A DNA stretch of 41,263 nt from a virus: IMG/VR virus record IMGVR_UViG_3300021425_000070, positions 1 through 41,263 of that record. One strand, given 5' to 3'. Shown in pieces: positions 10,085-20,564 of this stretch. The position numbers were made by a program, and so were the translations under genes. The notes beneath the pieces were generated by a model. It was not told where the DNA came from and did not search any database. It saw nothing but the letters and a program-made list of their open reading frames with translations. Every line of letters begins with the position of its first letter. The first letter of the stretch is position 1.

Positions 10085-10274
10085 TTTCTATTAGCTGCCT
10101 GAGTAAACGTTTGATTTCTGACACGTCTTCTTTTAAGTTATTTATGTCAGTAGTGATTGTAGTGAACCTACTTGCAATAGTGTTTCTTGTAGGAGTTTCA
10201 GTGTTTATAATGGCACCAGTACGAGGGTCACGATATAAGTTTTCGTGACCCTCTACTTTAATATAATTATTCAT
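10074..10274 (-). CDS. Small coiled-coil protein in baseplate cluster (66 aa)
   Basis: 66 residues. The N-terminal part reads VEGHENLYRDPRTGAIINT, a motif I associate with small proteins in cyanophage structural clusters. Residues about 40-63 (NNLKEDVSEIKRLLRQLI) have a heptad pattern and should form a coiled coil. The ATG follows the stop of the DUF4815 gene by one base (TAATATG), and the last 11 bp overlap the start of the 2,743-aa gene, so translation is probably coupled on both sides. No Shine-Dalgarno sequence is evident. A small adaptor or chaperone for the neighbouring fibre protein is possible but is not shown by sequence. Confidence 0.8.
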   Translation of the reverse strand: MNNYIKVEGHENLYRDPRTGAIINTETPTRNTIASRFTTITTDINNLKEDVSEIKRLLRQLIENGN

Positions 10275-10275
10275 A

Positions 10276-13200
10276 TTAGTAAGAAGCTACTGCTCTTAGA
10301 TCTTGTACTTTAGGTGGATACGCTGGATCGTCAGTCTTCATGACAATCTTAATGGCATAAGAAGAGAACTCTGCCAAGTTACTTACCGTATATACAAATT
10401 CTTGGTAAGATGATTGTGATTCATAATTACCAGAAATTGTATTTGTTGTAGTAGCAAGATCATCATTATCTGGATTTCCATCTACATTAAATGGAACCCA
10501 GTTAAGATCATCAAAGTTTTCTTGACTTGAAGATTTCTTAGTCTTGTAGTAAACTTTAATGTCTTCGGTATCAACAACATTTGCTGTGATTCTGGTGTCA
10601 ATAGCTGTTGCTGGACTATTGATGAATACCTCTTTGGTTACATACTTAGCAGCAGCAGAACTATTCTTGGAACTTGTCTCTGCCACGTAGTCTACGCCAT
10701 CAGCAAAGGTCATTTGACCAACAGTTAAGTATCTGTCATCTAGAGACTTGATAACATCTCCTTTTCTAAAGATATCCTGTCCTTGTTCTGAAGCATCTGC
10801 CTTTCTAACAAAAGCGCTACCAGCAGTAATTTCACTAGTAAAGTCATCGTTTAATGGGGTGTAAGGACTGTCAACAATTAAAACTTTATCCTTAGAATCC
10901 CATTCAACAACCTTACCATTAATAACATTATCATAAGAAACGGTGAGGTCTAAAGGATAGTAAGCAACAACTGTGCTTCCTTCGCTAAAATCAAAATTAA
11001 GTTCTTCTGTTAATTGGATAGAGATAGAAGCAGAAGTAATCGTTTCGCCTGATGGTAGTACAGCAGTAATAGATTCTCCTACAATAAAGTTAGAAGTGGT
11101 AGAAAGATTTACAACGGCAACAGATGTTCCATCCCATTCAATAATCGAACCAATAGCACCAGAGGTTTGACCAGATAATACAGATCCTTCGATAATATCA
11201 TCAGGTGTGCCAATAATAAGAAGAGTTAATTGATATGTTGGTAAGAACTTAATTTCCTGATACTTCTTACCGTATCTTTTCTCTTGTCCAGTAGCATTTT
11301 CTACTCTGTTAGAAACAAGTTTTACAGAAGCTGTATTCAAGTCAATAACAGGAGATAGAGAAGACTTGCTAGAGCTCAAATTAAGTGTATACTCTAGAGA
11401 ATTATTAATTCCATTTAAAGTCTCGTTGATTCTAGATGCAACTACTTTCTGATTAGTGAAATAGTGTTGCTCATTTAAGAAAGTCTTCTCATACACACTT
11501 TCCTGATAGGAAAGATAATTTTGTGTATTGGAATCTACAGGAACGATATTAGTTGTCTTGACATTTGCTTCGATATTTGTATTCTCTACTTGAATGTAAG
11601 GAATCTGAGCAAATAGTTTCTCATACTTTCTGTTGTATGTGGCAAGAACTCTAGATCCTCCCCCGATAACATTAGATCCCGCTCTGCTAGGACTTGTAAT
11701 AGTGTAAGTATCAATACCAACCGAGTCAACTTTGAATAGTTCTCCTTCCAGAGTTACACTTGGAATTCCTCCTACGTCTTCTGTGTTGGTAAAGTATACA
11801 TAAGAATTTCCTAAATCTTCAAAACCATTGTCTCTGTGAGTTAATTTAACAATTGCGTTGTTACCTTTAAACAATGAAGATGTGGCATTTACTGGTGATC
11901 TTACGCTAGTCTCAAATGGAGAAGCATCTAGAAGCTCATAACCTAAATTCTCATTCGTTAGTTTTAGTTCTCCGACGCCATCGGTATAGAATTCTGCTCT
12001 ATAAAGAGTAAACTTAAGATCTTCAAATAGATCTTCTGACCAAACATCAGTGTTTTGTGATTTATAAAGAGATCCAAGCGAAGGTTGTGTTGTTACAGAA
12101 ACGTTGGAAGTAACCTCTTGCTCTCCTAGTTTAGAAGACCACAATTCATAATCAATTGAATCTGTTTCAATTGTCAAAGCATACTCAGTATTGTTTCTTA
12201 GATAAACAGGATGCTTAAACTTAAATCTAGAAGGAGTAACCGAATTAGATGCAGATAAGGCAGAATCAGTAGCAACTCCCATAATAACGGCAGGAGTATC
12301 AATCTCGATAACAGAATCGATAACAGCTCCTGCTGCTCCTGTTCCAATTCCTTTGATAACAACTGAAGGTGCTTCTGTATATCCACTACCGTTCAATACC
12401 AGCTCGGTGTTATAAACCTGACCATTTGAAACTTTGATATTTGCCGAAGCAATACTTCCGCCGGGAAGCTGTGGACTTTCGATGGTGATAGAAGCGCCGT
12501 TATATTTTTCTCCGACATTTCTGATCTTAAGATCAACAACTCTACCGGAATCTTTGGCAATAACTAAAGAAGCTTGCTTGTTATTAACAGCATTATAATT
12601 AGTAACGGAGGGAAGTTCTAATCCTTCATCAGCAAGGAACGAAGAACCATTATGGTTGTCTAGAACTAATGTGTAAGTTTGATCTTTGCTCAGTGTAAAT
12701 GTTGTGCTTAATTCATCCCCGAGAGAAATACCATTCTTATCTAGAACATCTTTTAGAGGTCCAATAGCACCAGATAGTAATCCAGTAATATTTTCTCCTT
12801 TGGTGATAGTAATACTGTCTACATTTCCGGTGAGGAATGACTTTAATTTTGTTTGGGAATATAAAGTGGATACTGTACCAGGAATAATGTACTTGCCAGG
12901 AACTCCAGACTCTGTATTTGTTAGATAAACTCTAATGGGAACTTCATCACTCTTCTTGGAGAAATATAAGTCTACACCAGTAGCAAATACACCTTCTTCG
13001 AAGTTCTCGATTTTAAAGGTCTGTGCTAAAGGATTTGGTTTAACTGGATTATCGGTATTGCTATCTCCTAGTTGTACACCTTCATTTGCTTTGAAGTAAG
13101 AAACTCCCGTAGTAACAATACTCTGGGGATTTCTTGGTATAATACCTGTGGCATAGAAGTTAACTTCACTGTAGGTATCTAATTCATCCTTAGCTTCATT

Positions 13201-16200
13201 TGTAGCACTGGAAGTAAAGATGATAGTCTTAGATCCTTCGGTGAATCTTACTTCTTCGGAAACTTCATCATATAAAACAGTCTTCACATCTCCAGTCCAC
13301 TTGGTATTAAGTAGAGGAGCGTATCCCGCAGGGATTAAGATAATACCACTTAAGCTACCACTGGAATCCGTAACTAACTCATTACCGAAAGTTGTCAACG
13401 AGTTACCAGCAATTCCTGTATAGATCTTATCAGGGACAACCCAACGTCCAATATCTCTGCCTTCCATATAGACATAGATCTTGGTATTAGACTTCAATCT
13501 ATTAATAGTAAATTTAACAGGGATAGATCTAGCAAAGAATTGAATTCCTGTCGAAACGGATTTACCATTAACGATTTTTGAATTTACTCCTTTGCCTAGC
13601 TCATTGTTTTGTGGACTAATGTTAGAAGAGCTAGAAATACTAGCAGCAGAAGTCGAAGAAACAATTTCTTGTGAATTTATTTCTGATAGAGATTGAATAT
13701 TAAATAGAGACTTATCTGTACCAATCCAATTTACAATAAATGAATCAGCAAGAGATGCTAGTGATTCTTTCGGATTATCCTTAGCTAGTAAGATTGAATT
13801 TAGTTTAGTATTTGTATCAACAACTAGTGGTTCAATAGAGGTATCATACCATTGATCAACTGTTGGTGATAAAGCAACATCTCCGACATATTGAATAACA
13901 ACAAATGGATTTGGATTAATAGTACCAGTAGCGTTATTATTGCCAAGTAGATCTACATCAGTAAATGGAAGTGTGACAATGCCATTGTTATTGACGTATC
14001 CAGATAGAACTCTTTGATCTTGTCTTGTATTAACTTCTTTCAAGAGGAAGTTATCTTCTTTTGTTTGTGGTCTGAGAACAGATTGCTGAGAATCAATACC
14101 ACATTGATAATCTAGAGAAGTTAAATTGCCAACAGAGTGTGCCTCGAAAGCATCTACAATAAATCCAGATTTAAATCTATCAAGACCAACATCATCTTTG
14201 ATCTGCATATTTAATGCTTGCTGCTCTAAGATGCTTAGTGTTGTATAAAACTCCAGTCTTTCAATACGCTTCTCTAGTTTACCGATATCTCTCATCGTGT
14301 AACGCTTATTGTCAACACTAATGATTCTTACATCCTTCGAAGTAGCAGTAAAAGCAGGGATGTGTAGATATCCAATAGCAATAGCATCATCAATCATTTC
14401 TGGTTTAGAAGGATTGAGAGAAGGATTTCCTTTCTTAATAAGAACATCTCCTTTCTTAGATAAGAAAACGGCATCCATTCTATCCAAGTATTGCTTCTCG
14501 GTAAATTGGAATGTGTATTCTAGATTCTTATCTGGAGCTGGCGTTAGAGTAGGAATACCAGAGGAACCTGTGAAGCTTGCTCCGGCACCAGCATCAGTCA
14601 AGATAGAAGTATCCTGGAATCCAGTAATTGTAGAACTGTCGTCAACTTTAGGTCTAAAATCAATTACATCTTTTAGATTTACGGTTCCGTATACAGAGGA
14701 ATTGAAATTAGGAATATCACTAGCAGGTACACCTGCCTGATGTACATAAGAGTCAACTGTAGAGAAGTCTCCTAAAGAGTGCTCAAAATAATCAAAGGCA
14801 ATTAGTAACTGACCAGTTGGTGGTTCAAATCCTGGTTTTAGTACAATTCTAGAAACATCATAGAAAGTATCTCTTTGTCCATTATCAAAAGTATACTTGT
14901 ATGTAATATCAGTACCATTTACCAATACACCATCAGCATCAGCTTCGGGTGGATTAGTAGAAGTTCCTTCATAAACATATCTTAGTTTATAAACATCAGA
15001 ATAAGTTAAAACTTCAATAGTATTTTCGTCATAATCTGTTCCTCTTAGAGGAATCACTCTATCGCCACTGGAGATTACATTAATTCTCTTGTTAGTGATA
15101 GATGTCTTTAGTCTTGGTCTTGCCTTGTCAATCTCAATAGTAGCTGTTAACTTGAGTTTAGGGAAGACAGTTAATTGACCTTGACCAGGACCATTAAAAT
15201 AATCATTTGGTAAGGAGATAATTAATGATCCTGATGTTACAGTAGTATCTGTAATTGATCCCGAATTGATATCAACATACTCGGGTGGAATATAGACAAT
15301 ATCTCCTGTATCTACAGCAGTAGAATCTCCGGCATCTAGTACTGTTACAATGAAATTCTCTTCATTGTACCTAGCAAATCTTTGTGTTCCGGAAGTTAGC
15401 TGAGCACTGAAGGTAATAGTAGCACCGCTAGCAGCAAGATCAGTAACAAAATCTTTTCTGATAAAATATTTAAACTTAGTATCGGATGTGTCATTAACCA
15501 AAGAAGCTACTTGCTTACTGCCAGTTGGGAAGATAAGACTAGACTTAGCAGCATTTTCAATAATAGGTCTTACTTTTACAACAGTAGCATTAGTTACATT
15601 TGAACCTAAAGTATAATCTAAATAAATTCTAGACTTAACAACTCCTTCCGAATCAGTAATTGTTTGTACGATGTTCTTAATTGTAACTCCGGAATCATCA
15701 GTATATTGAATCAAATCACCAGGAAGTAATTCTCTTGTTAGGTCTGTAGCAAATCCGTTACAAGTAAGATATTTTCTTCCGCTTTCTCCAGAGAAAGTAA
15801 AGGACGTAATCTGAGTGGAAGTAGAATACAATGCCGACGAGGTATCAATATCAGCTGAGAACTTATAGTTATCGTATGTAGAACTAAAAGATTTTACTTG
15901 CTGATTAGAGTAGTCAAGAACAGTATTTTTATTTAATACTGCTGTAACTCTCGCTCTAGTTGACTCTCCGGTATCTGGGGTAAATGTGATTGTTGGAGGA
16001 GATACGTATTGTTCTTGTACCGAATTTGAGTTGATAATATCAACGGCATAAATCTCACCACCAAAAACTTTTGCTTCGATTACGGAAGAATCATACTCTC
16101 TTCCGTTAATTACAATCTTTGCTCTACTTGATCCAACATCTGTGTATCCACCGCCTTTATAGTTAACGATGAAGTGGGAAATAGTGTTCTCGGCAGAAAT

Positions 16201-18357
16201 CTTTGCTGTATTTCCTGCTTCGTCAATAATTGTTTCTCCTGGCTTGAATTTACCAGACAATGTTGTTACAAATAAATTCTTACCAAATGTATAATTTAAA
16301 GTAGGATCTGACTCGATTACACCGTAAGCTTTACTGTTACGTCCTACGATATACTTGCCTGGTTGGAAACCGGTCTGTGGAGCAGTATCTAATTTAATCT
16401 TTGTGAAGAATCTTGGATTAAAATACGAGAATGCAAAAGTAGCATCGTAAGGAGAAGATCCATCTGCTGCTCTTCCTTTAGAGAGAATCTTATCAAGGTC
16501 TGGGTTAAATCCATTAGCTCTTTTGACAAGACTAAAGTTCTTTGGTTTTGCTACACCAATAACTGGATGAAGGGTTTCGTTATAGTCAGCAACAAATCCA
16601 TATGGATCATTATTAAAAGCATCCGCTTCTGTCTGCCACAAGTATCTTAACTTTGTAGGAGCGTTATCATCATACTCTTTCAAATATGTTTCTAAAAGTG
16701 ACTTCTTACCCAGTACAGTATACTCAACATATACTTGAGCAGACGATGGATTTACTTCGGTTCTATTTACAATAGAAGTAGCAATTACATCTACAGAATC
16801 AACAGTTGTAATTACTCCGCTATTAATAGTTTTGGAGAACCATAACTTAGTGGGGAAATCATCATCTAGTGTAGGAATAACGTCCAGAAGCTGTACATAG
16901 ATTGTTTTAATTCCTAGATCAAGACCGAACTCTTCAGATCTTCTTGCTAAAGTATTCTTGAAGTATCCATCTTCTTCTCCGCCATTTAAACCAATAGTTC
17001 CATCATTAAAAACAGAGTTAAGATAAATGGTTGGATATGAAGTAATTTCGCCCCCAATAGTATTTAAAGGAAGAGAACCAAATACATTAGTAATCTTATA
17101 ATTTGCTAAACCTGTAGTTTTGAGAGTTCTATTTTCTCTTGTAATAGTATCTCTTGCTTTATCTACAACAACAGTTGTATTGGATTTGTTTACAATTTCG
17201 TATCCTCTAACATAAGCTTTACCCGATCCAATGTTTAGGATCATCTTACTATCTGCTTCTGCTTCGGTGAGACCGTTTACAGTTCCATCGGTAGTTTTAC
17301 GGTAAAGACCAGAGTTTCCATTTCTCTGGAAATATTCTCTAATATCGAGAGTAAAATTATCTACGACATAATCACCAGACTCATCGTATGTTCTTCTCGC
17401 TAAAGTATCTTCTAATACAGAATATTCTGTTGGTTTTACTTCTCTTTCAACTACACCTTGATTAATTTTTAATAGTTGAACAAAGTTAGAATCAGTTTTT
17501 GCTGTATATCCAACTTTAACTAAGTCTAAGACAATTTGTAGTCTATGTGCTCCTGGAGCAGATTGGTTTGAATATCCTCTTGCATTATCAAACAGAGAAG
17601 CATCTTCCTCTGGTGTAACAAGACTTTCTACAATATTAAAACCAACCTTAGCAGAAGGCTTACTTGAATATTTTTCAATAACTAAAATACTTTTTTCATT
17701 CTGTACAAAGAATCCATTGATAAAATAAATTCCTTTTTCTACTTCGACGGCACTTCCGTAACCTAGTGCTCCACTAGATTCTACGGTAACGTTTCCTGTA
17801 ACAGGATCTTCTACTTCAATAAATGTTGGGAGAACGCTTCCATCTACACCAATAACTAAAGTAGGAGTATTAACTCCGTTAACTACTTCTAAAGTTTCAC
17901 CTTGCCTAAATGACCTTTCATTATTATCATTTCCACTACTTGTGTAGTTTACAAATAATGTATTTGACTCTGTTGTAGAAGCATACGAAGCTTCTACAAC
18001 AGTAGCAATAACGCCAGAAGAAATACCTCTTAATTGAGATCCAATCAAGAGTTTAATATCATACGTTTGATACACAACAGTACCATCTTCCTGAGCAACC
18101 CCAACCTCAGAAACAGATGATAGTTTTACATAATCTAATTTTGTATTAAGACCTACTTCACCAGGAATTACCTGCTGACCTTGCTTGAAAGAATATTTTC
18201 CTAGACTCTCAATTTGACTTTGTAAAATTGATTGAAGAGTAGTTAACTCTCTAGACTGAATAGAATAACCCGGTCTAAAAAGAACTTTATAGAAATTCTT
18301 ATCTCTATCAAAGTCATCAAAATACGGAGTCGCATTAATGTTTGTCTTCTGTGGCAT
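10276..18357 (-). CDS. Giant baseplate/virion structural protein, DUF4815 family (2,693 aa)
   Basis: The N terminus (PYFDDFDRDKNFYKVLFRPG, then SIQSRELTTLQSILQSQIE) is what I recognise as DUF4815, known from baseplate-associated phage proteins. A conserved region near residues 1300-1400 contains EKQYLDRMDAVFLSKKGD and then a charged helix (RDIGKLEKRIERLEFYTTLS) likely to form a coiled coil. Residues about 740-800 and 1930-1980 hold GGGYT/GSGYTEAPSV beta modules shared with neighbouring giants. A later segment (TGVDLYFSKKSDEVPIRVYL) looks like a jelly-roll or carbohydrate-binding-like beta domain, though this is not certain. It lies directly after gp8 and its terminator, in the T4 gp9-gp10 region. 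A baseplate rim or fibre-attachment role is inferred. No frameshift or internal stop was seen. Confidence 0.88.
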   Translation of the reverse strand: MPQKTNINATPYFDDFDRDKNFYKVLFRPGYSIQSRELTTLQSILQSQIESLGKYSFKQGQQVIPGEVGLNTKLDYVKLSSVSEVGVAQEDGTVVYQTYDIKLLIGSQLRGISSGVIATVVEASYASTTESNTLFVNYTSSGNDNNERSFRQGETLEVVNGVNTPTLVIGVDGSVLPTFIEVEDPVTGNVTVESSGALGYGSAVEVEKGIYFINGFFVQNEKSILVIEKYSSKPSAKVGFNIVESLVTPEEDASLFDNARGYSNQSAPGAHRLQIVLDLVKVGYTAKTDSNFVQLLKINQGVVEREVKPTEYSVLEDTLARRTYDESGDYVVDNFTLDIREYFQRNGNSGLYRKTTDGTVNGLTEAEADSKMILNIGSGKAYVRGYEIVNKSNTTVVVDKARDTITRENRTLKTTGLANYKITNVFGSLPLNTIGGEITSYPTIYLNSVFNDGTIGLNGGEEDGYFKNTLARRSEEFGLDLGIKTIYVQLLDVIPTLDDDFPTKLWFSKTINSGVITTVDSVDVIATSIVNRTEVNPSSAQVYVEYTVLGKKSLLETYLKEYDDNAPTKLRYLWQTEADAFNNDPYGFVADYNETLHPVIGVAKPKNFSLVKRANGFNPDLDKILSKGRAADGSSPYDATFAFSYFNPRFFTKIKLDTAPQTGFQPGKYIVGRNSKAYGVIESDPTLNYTFGKNLFVTTLSGKFKPGETIIDEAGNTAKISAENTISHFIVNYKGGGYTDVGSSRAKIVINGREYDSSVIEAKVFGGEIYAVDIINSNSVQEQYVSPPTITFTPDTGESTRARVTAVLNKNTVLDYSNQQVKSFSSTYDNYKFSADIDTSSALYSTSTQITSFTFSGESGRKYLTCNGFATDLTRELLPGDLIQYTDDSGVTIKNIVQTITDSEGVVKSRIYLDYTLGSNVTNATVVKVRPIIENAAKSSLIFPTGSKQVASLVNDTSDTKFKYFIRKDFVTDLAASGATITFSAQLTSGTQRFARYNEENFIVTVLDAGDSTAVDTGDIVYIPPEYVDINSGSITDTTVTSGSLIISLPNDYFNGPGQGQLTVFPKLKLTATIEIDKARPRLKTSITNKRINVISSGDRVIPLRGTDYDENTIEVLTYSDVYKLRYVYEGTSTNPPEADADGVLVNGTDITYKYTFDNGQRDTFYDVSRIVLKPGFEPPTGQLLIAFDYFEHSLGDFSTVDSYVHQAGVPASDIPNFNSSVYGTVNLKDVIDFRPKVDDSSTITGFQDTSILTDAGAGASFTGSSGIPTLTPAPDKNLEYTFQFTEKQYLDRMDAVFLSKKGDVLIKKGNPSLNPSKPEMIDDAIAIGYLHIPAFTATSKDVRIISVDNKRYTMRDIGKLEKRIERLEFYTTLSILEQQALNMQIKDDVGLDRFKSGFIVDAFEAHSVGNLTSLDYQCGIDSQQSVLRPQTKEDNFLLKEVNTRQDQRVLSGYVNNNGIVTLPFTDVDLLGNNNATGTINPNPFVVIQYVGDVALSPTVDQWYDTSIEPLVVDTNTKLNSILLAKDNPKESLASLADSFIVNWIGTDKSLFNIQSLSEINSQEIVSSTSAASISSSSNISPQNNELGKGVNSKIVNGKSVSTGIQFFARSIPVKFTINRLKSNTKIYVYMEGRDIGRWVVPDKIYTGIAGNSLTTFGNELVTDSSGSLSGIILIPAGYAPLLNTKWTGDVKTVLYDEVSEEVRFTEGSKTIIFTSSATNEAKDELDTYSEVNFYATGIIPRNPQSIVTTGVSYFKANEGVQLGDSNTDNPVKPNPLAQTFKIENFEEGVFATGVDLYFSKKSDEVPIRVYLTNTESGVPGKYIIPGTVSTLYSQTKLKSFLTGNVDSITITKGENITGLLSGAIGPLKDVLDKNGISLGDELSTTFTLSKDQTYTLVLDNHNGSSFLADEGLELPSVTNYNAVNNKQASLVIAKDSGRVVDLKIRNVGEKYNGASITIESPQLPGGSIASANIKVSNGQVYNTELVLNGSGYTEAPSVVIKGIGTGAAGAVIDSVIEIDTPAVIMGVATDSALSASNSVTPSRFKFKHPVYLRNNTEYALTIETDSIDYELWSSKLGEQEVTSNVSVTTQPSLGSLYKSQNTDVWSEDLFEDLKFTLYRAEFYTDGVGELKLTNENLGYELLDASPFETSVRSPVNATSSLFKGNNAIVKLTHRDNGFEDLGNSYVYFTNTEDVGGIPSVTLEGELFKVDSVGIDTYTITSPSRAGSNVIGGGSRVLATYNRKYEKLFAQIPYIQVENTNIEANVKTTNIVPVDSNTQNYLSYQESVYEKTFLNEQHYFTNQKVVASRINETLNGINNSLEYTLNLSSSKSSLSPVIDLNTASVKLVSNRVENATGQEKRYGKKYQEIKFLPTYQLTLLIIGTPDDIIEGSVLSGQTSGAIGSIIEWDGTSVAVVNLSTTSNFIVGESITAVLPSGETITSASISIQLTEELNFDFSEGSTVVAYYPLDLTVSYDNVINGKVVEWDSKDKVLIVDSPYTPLNDDFTSEITAGSAFVRKADASEQGQDIFRKGDVIKSLDDRYLTVGQMTFADGVDYVAETSSKNSSAAAKYVTKEVFINSPATAIDTRITANVVDTEDIKVYYKTKKSSSQENFDDLNWVPFNVDGNPDNDDLATTTNTISGNYESQSSYQEFVYTVSNLAEFSSYAIKIVMKTDDPAYPPKVQDLRAVASY

Positions 18358-18384
18358 TTTACATTAGTTCTTTTGGGGTTAGAA

Positions 18385-18408
18385 AACGGTCCCCCTAGGG
18401 GGACCGTT
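18385..18408 (-). terminator. Palindromic rho-independent terminator after gp8
   Basis: A perfect 24-bp palindrome (arms AACGGTCCCC / GGGGACCGTT around a CT-AG centre). Read on the minus strand it lies 14 bp past the gp8 stop and runs into TTTTCTAA. This is consistent with a terminator separating gp8 from the DUF4815 gene. Confidence 0.7.
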
Positions 18409-18422
18409 ATATTATATGTAGA

Positions 18423-20513
18423 TCAGAATTCGATAACTAGTTTGATATCTTCAATCTGGTCGATAGCACGAGTGATGAGACGACGGTTCTCTTGGTAGAG
18501 AATATCGCCAGTTTCATCAACGAATTCACTACCGGCAACACCATTGGTGAAACCAGTGATCGAGAGCTCGTTGCCAGCAGAAGTAGCAGCAGTACCGTCA
18601 ATGAGGTTGGACTCACCGGAAGAAGCACCTACGACTGGAGTGCCGGCAAGGCCATCAAATCCTCTTACAACACCGAAATCTTGGTGCTCGGCAAAGCTCT
18701 GGTAATAAGTGAGAACTTGCTTACCAGCGTCACCACCTGAAGTTAGGGTATATACCGAAACTACACGAGCTTTAGCAGTAGCACCACTGCCTAAGTCCTG
18801 AGTGATTAGTTCATCAGGAACATAGGTTGCTGTTGGTACTGCAACGATCAACTTACCTAGATTGTTGAGGGTGTTAGCCTCAGCAGGATTTAGTCCACCA
18901 TCGGAAGCATTAGTGTTAGAAGCAGGATCCTTGAGAATACCGATTCTACGGAAGTCGTTATCAACTGGGAAGTCACCTTCGCCCTCGTTGTAGGAGAGGC
19001 GGATGTTAGTCATAACACGCTTAGCGTTTAGTTCACGCTCGATGTTCTTCTCGTTGTTGGGGAATGGAGTTGCGTCAGCAGCACCATGACCACCTCTTGG
19101 CGACATAATTGGTTCGATAACACCAGTATCAACACCACCAGCAGCTAGAACAGCATCACCAGCAGCGATAGTTAAAGTAGAATTGGTGTAAAGACCTGTT
19201 GGTACACCGCCAACTGTCTGACCGGCAATCATTGGAATATATCCATAAGTGTAACCACTACCTACAGTGATTAGAGCAACTTCGGTAATACTGCCACCAG
19301 CTAGACGGAAACGGACTAGAGCACCTGATCCATCACCAGAAACTGGAGCGAAGTAATCAGCACCGTTAGCTAGACTCGAAGGGGCACTCTTGATGAAGTA
19401 AGAGAAGATACCACCATCAACTGCCTTGGATTCGGTGCTACCTCTGTTGCTCTGTGCTCCAGCAGTCGTAGCGACAGGCATGAAGTCAGTAGACAAGAAG
19501 CGAAGAACGTCGTTAATAGGAAGTGTGAATAGATACTTCCAAACGTATCCAGTGGCGGGGGATAGCATGTAAGCTTCGTTGGTGAAAGCACCCTTGAGGA
19601 TGGCATCATCACCGGATCTATCTTCTACGAAGATACCGTTATTACCAGAAGCACCATAGTAATTACCACTGTCAATGTCAACACCAGATCCACCTGTTGT
19701 TGGTTGAACAGAAGCAGTTGGAGCAGCAATACCGTCAGCAGAACCGTTATAGAGGCACTTGAATACTTCGTAGTCCTGGTTCATGACATAGAACTTAGAA
19801 GTACCTAAACTGGTAGCACCAAGTTCGGAAGGTTGACCTTGACCATTATCGCTTGGCGATAGGTCAGGACGATACATGTCATAGACTTCAGGAGTGGCGA
19901 TTGGCCAGTTATAACGTCTAACAACCTGTCTGGTGTAGGCGAGGGTCATACGCTTAGCAGCGATGATATCGTCATAGACTTCAGTGAACTCTTTCTCGTT
20001 ATCCCAGGAATCAGGTGCCTGGTTATCTTCGTTAGCAAAACGATAGAGACCAGTACGAGCTGTTACACCGTCGGCATCTGGATTAGTAGAACTAACGATT
20101 AGGAAGTTACCAAGAGTTGGCTTGGAGTTGAGGTTAGCATCACCACCAAGGTTGGTTGGGTTTAGAAGGAGGTAATCCTCATAAACTTCTACAATTGTGG
20201 CGGTGAACTGAGTATCGGGAGTGACTCCATCAGGCGAGGATGTTACTGTATCGCCAGGAGCAACATGACTCCAGGATGAAGTACCACCAGCAGCATTAGG
20301 GATGTTAGGTGTCTTAGCGTAGACTTCTACGGTAGGATACCAAGTTTGAGGTCTACCGACAAAGAAGTACATTGTATGGCGCTCTACTTCGGGAGTAGTG
20401 GGCTCTTCTACTAGATTACCTTCCTCATCATAAAAGTCGTCACCAATAGCATTAATGAAGTTTTCTGCGTTAAAAATTCTGAACCTGTCAGAAATGATTG
20501 ATGTGGTGGCCAT
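18423..20513 (-). CDS. gp8: Baseplate wedge protein gp8 homologue (696 aa)
   Basis: The two ends match T4 gp8. N-terminal TTSIISDRFRIFNAENFINA followed by TMYFFVGRPQTW parallels T4 'VTSKFRTEKMLNFYNSIG...IFITFGRSEPW'. The C-terminal GDILYQENRRLITRAIDQIE...F parallels T4 'GEMIYMENRPPIIMAMDQTEEINILFTF'. The internal GYVWKYLFTLP near residue 321 matches T4 'GYVWEYLFEIP'. These parallels are from memory, not from an alignment run here. T4 gp8 is 334 residues, so this protein is about twice as long; the extra residues look like beta-rich insertions, including a VGSGYTYGYIP module. gp8 is part of the baseplate wedge. An AAGGAG Shine-Dalgarno lies about 11 bp before the ATG, behind a late promoter. 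Confidence 0.9.
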   Translation of the reverse strand: MATTSIISDRFRIFNAENFINAIGDDFYDEEGNLVEEPTTPEVERHTMYFFVGRPQTWYPTVEVYAKTPNIPNAAGGTSSWSHVAPGDTVTSSPDGVTPDTQFTATIVEVYEDYLLLNPTNLGGDANLNSKPTLGNFLIVSSTNPDADGVTARTGLYRFANEDNQAPDSWDNEKEFTEVYDDIIAAKRMTLAYTRQVVRRYNWPIATPEVYDMYRPDLSPSDNGQGQPSELGATSLGTSKFYVMNQDYEVFKCLYNGSADGIAAPTASVQPTTGGSGVDIDSGNYYGASGNNGIFVEDRSGDDAILKGAFTNEAYMLSPATGYVWKYLFTLPINDVLRFLSTDFMPVATTAGAQSNRGSTESKAVDGGIFSYFIKSAPSSLANGADYFAPVSGDGSGALVRFRLAGGSITEVALITVGSGYTYGYIPMIAGQTVGGVPTGLYTNSTLTIAAGDAVLAAGGVDTGVIEPIMSPRGGHGAADATPFPNNEKNIERELNAKRVMTNIRLSYNEGEGDFPVDNDFRRIGILKDPASNTNASDGGLNPAEANTLNNLGKLIVAVPTATYVPDELITQDLGSGATAKARVVSVYTLTSGGDAGKQVLTYYQSFAEHQDFGVVRGFDGLAGTPVVGASSGESNLIDGTAATSAGNELSITGFTNGVAGSEFVDETGDILYQENRRLITRAIDQIEDIKLVIEF

Positions 20514-20551
20514 GTGTTATTTTTCTCCTTTTTGGGGATTATATTTACTCT

Positions 20552-20559
20552 TATTTATA
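20552..20559 (-). promoter_or_regulatory. T4-type late promoter upstream of gp8
   Basis: An exact TATAAATA on the minus strand, 38 bp before the gp8 ATG and just after the stop of the 4,615-aa gene. This is the T4 late promoter consensus, recognised in T4 by gp55 with gp33 and the sliding clamp. I found no other exact match in the intergenic spacers. Confidence 0.75.
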
Positions 20560-20564
20560 CAGGA

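Noticed and set aside
14309-14740. 143-codon plus-strand frame
   Set aside because: Antisense shadow of the conserved DUF4815 core, which is clearly coding on the minus strand.
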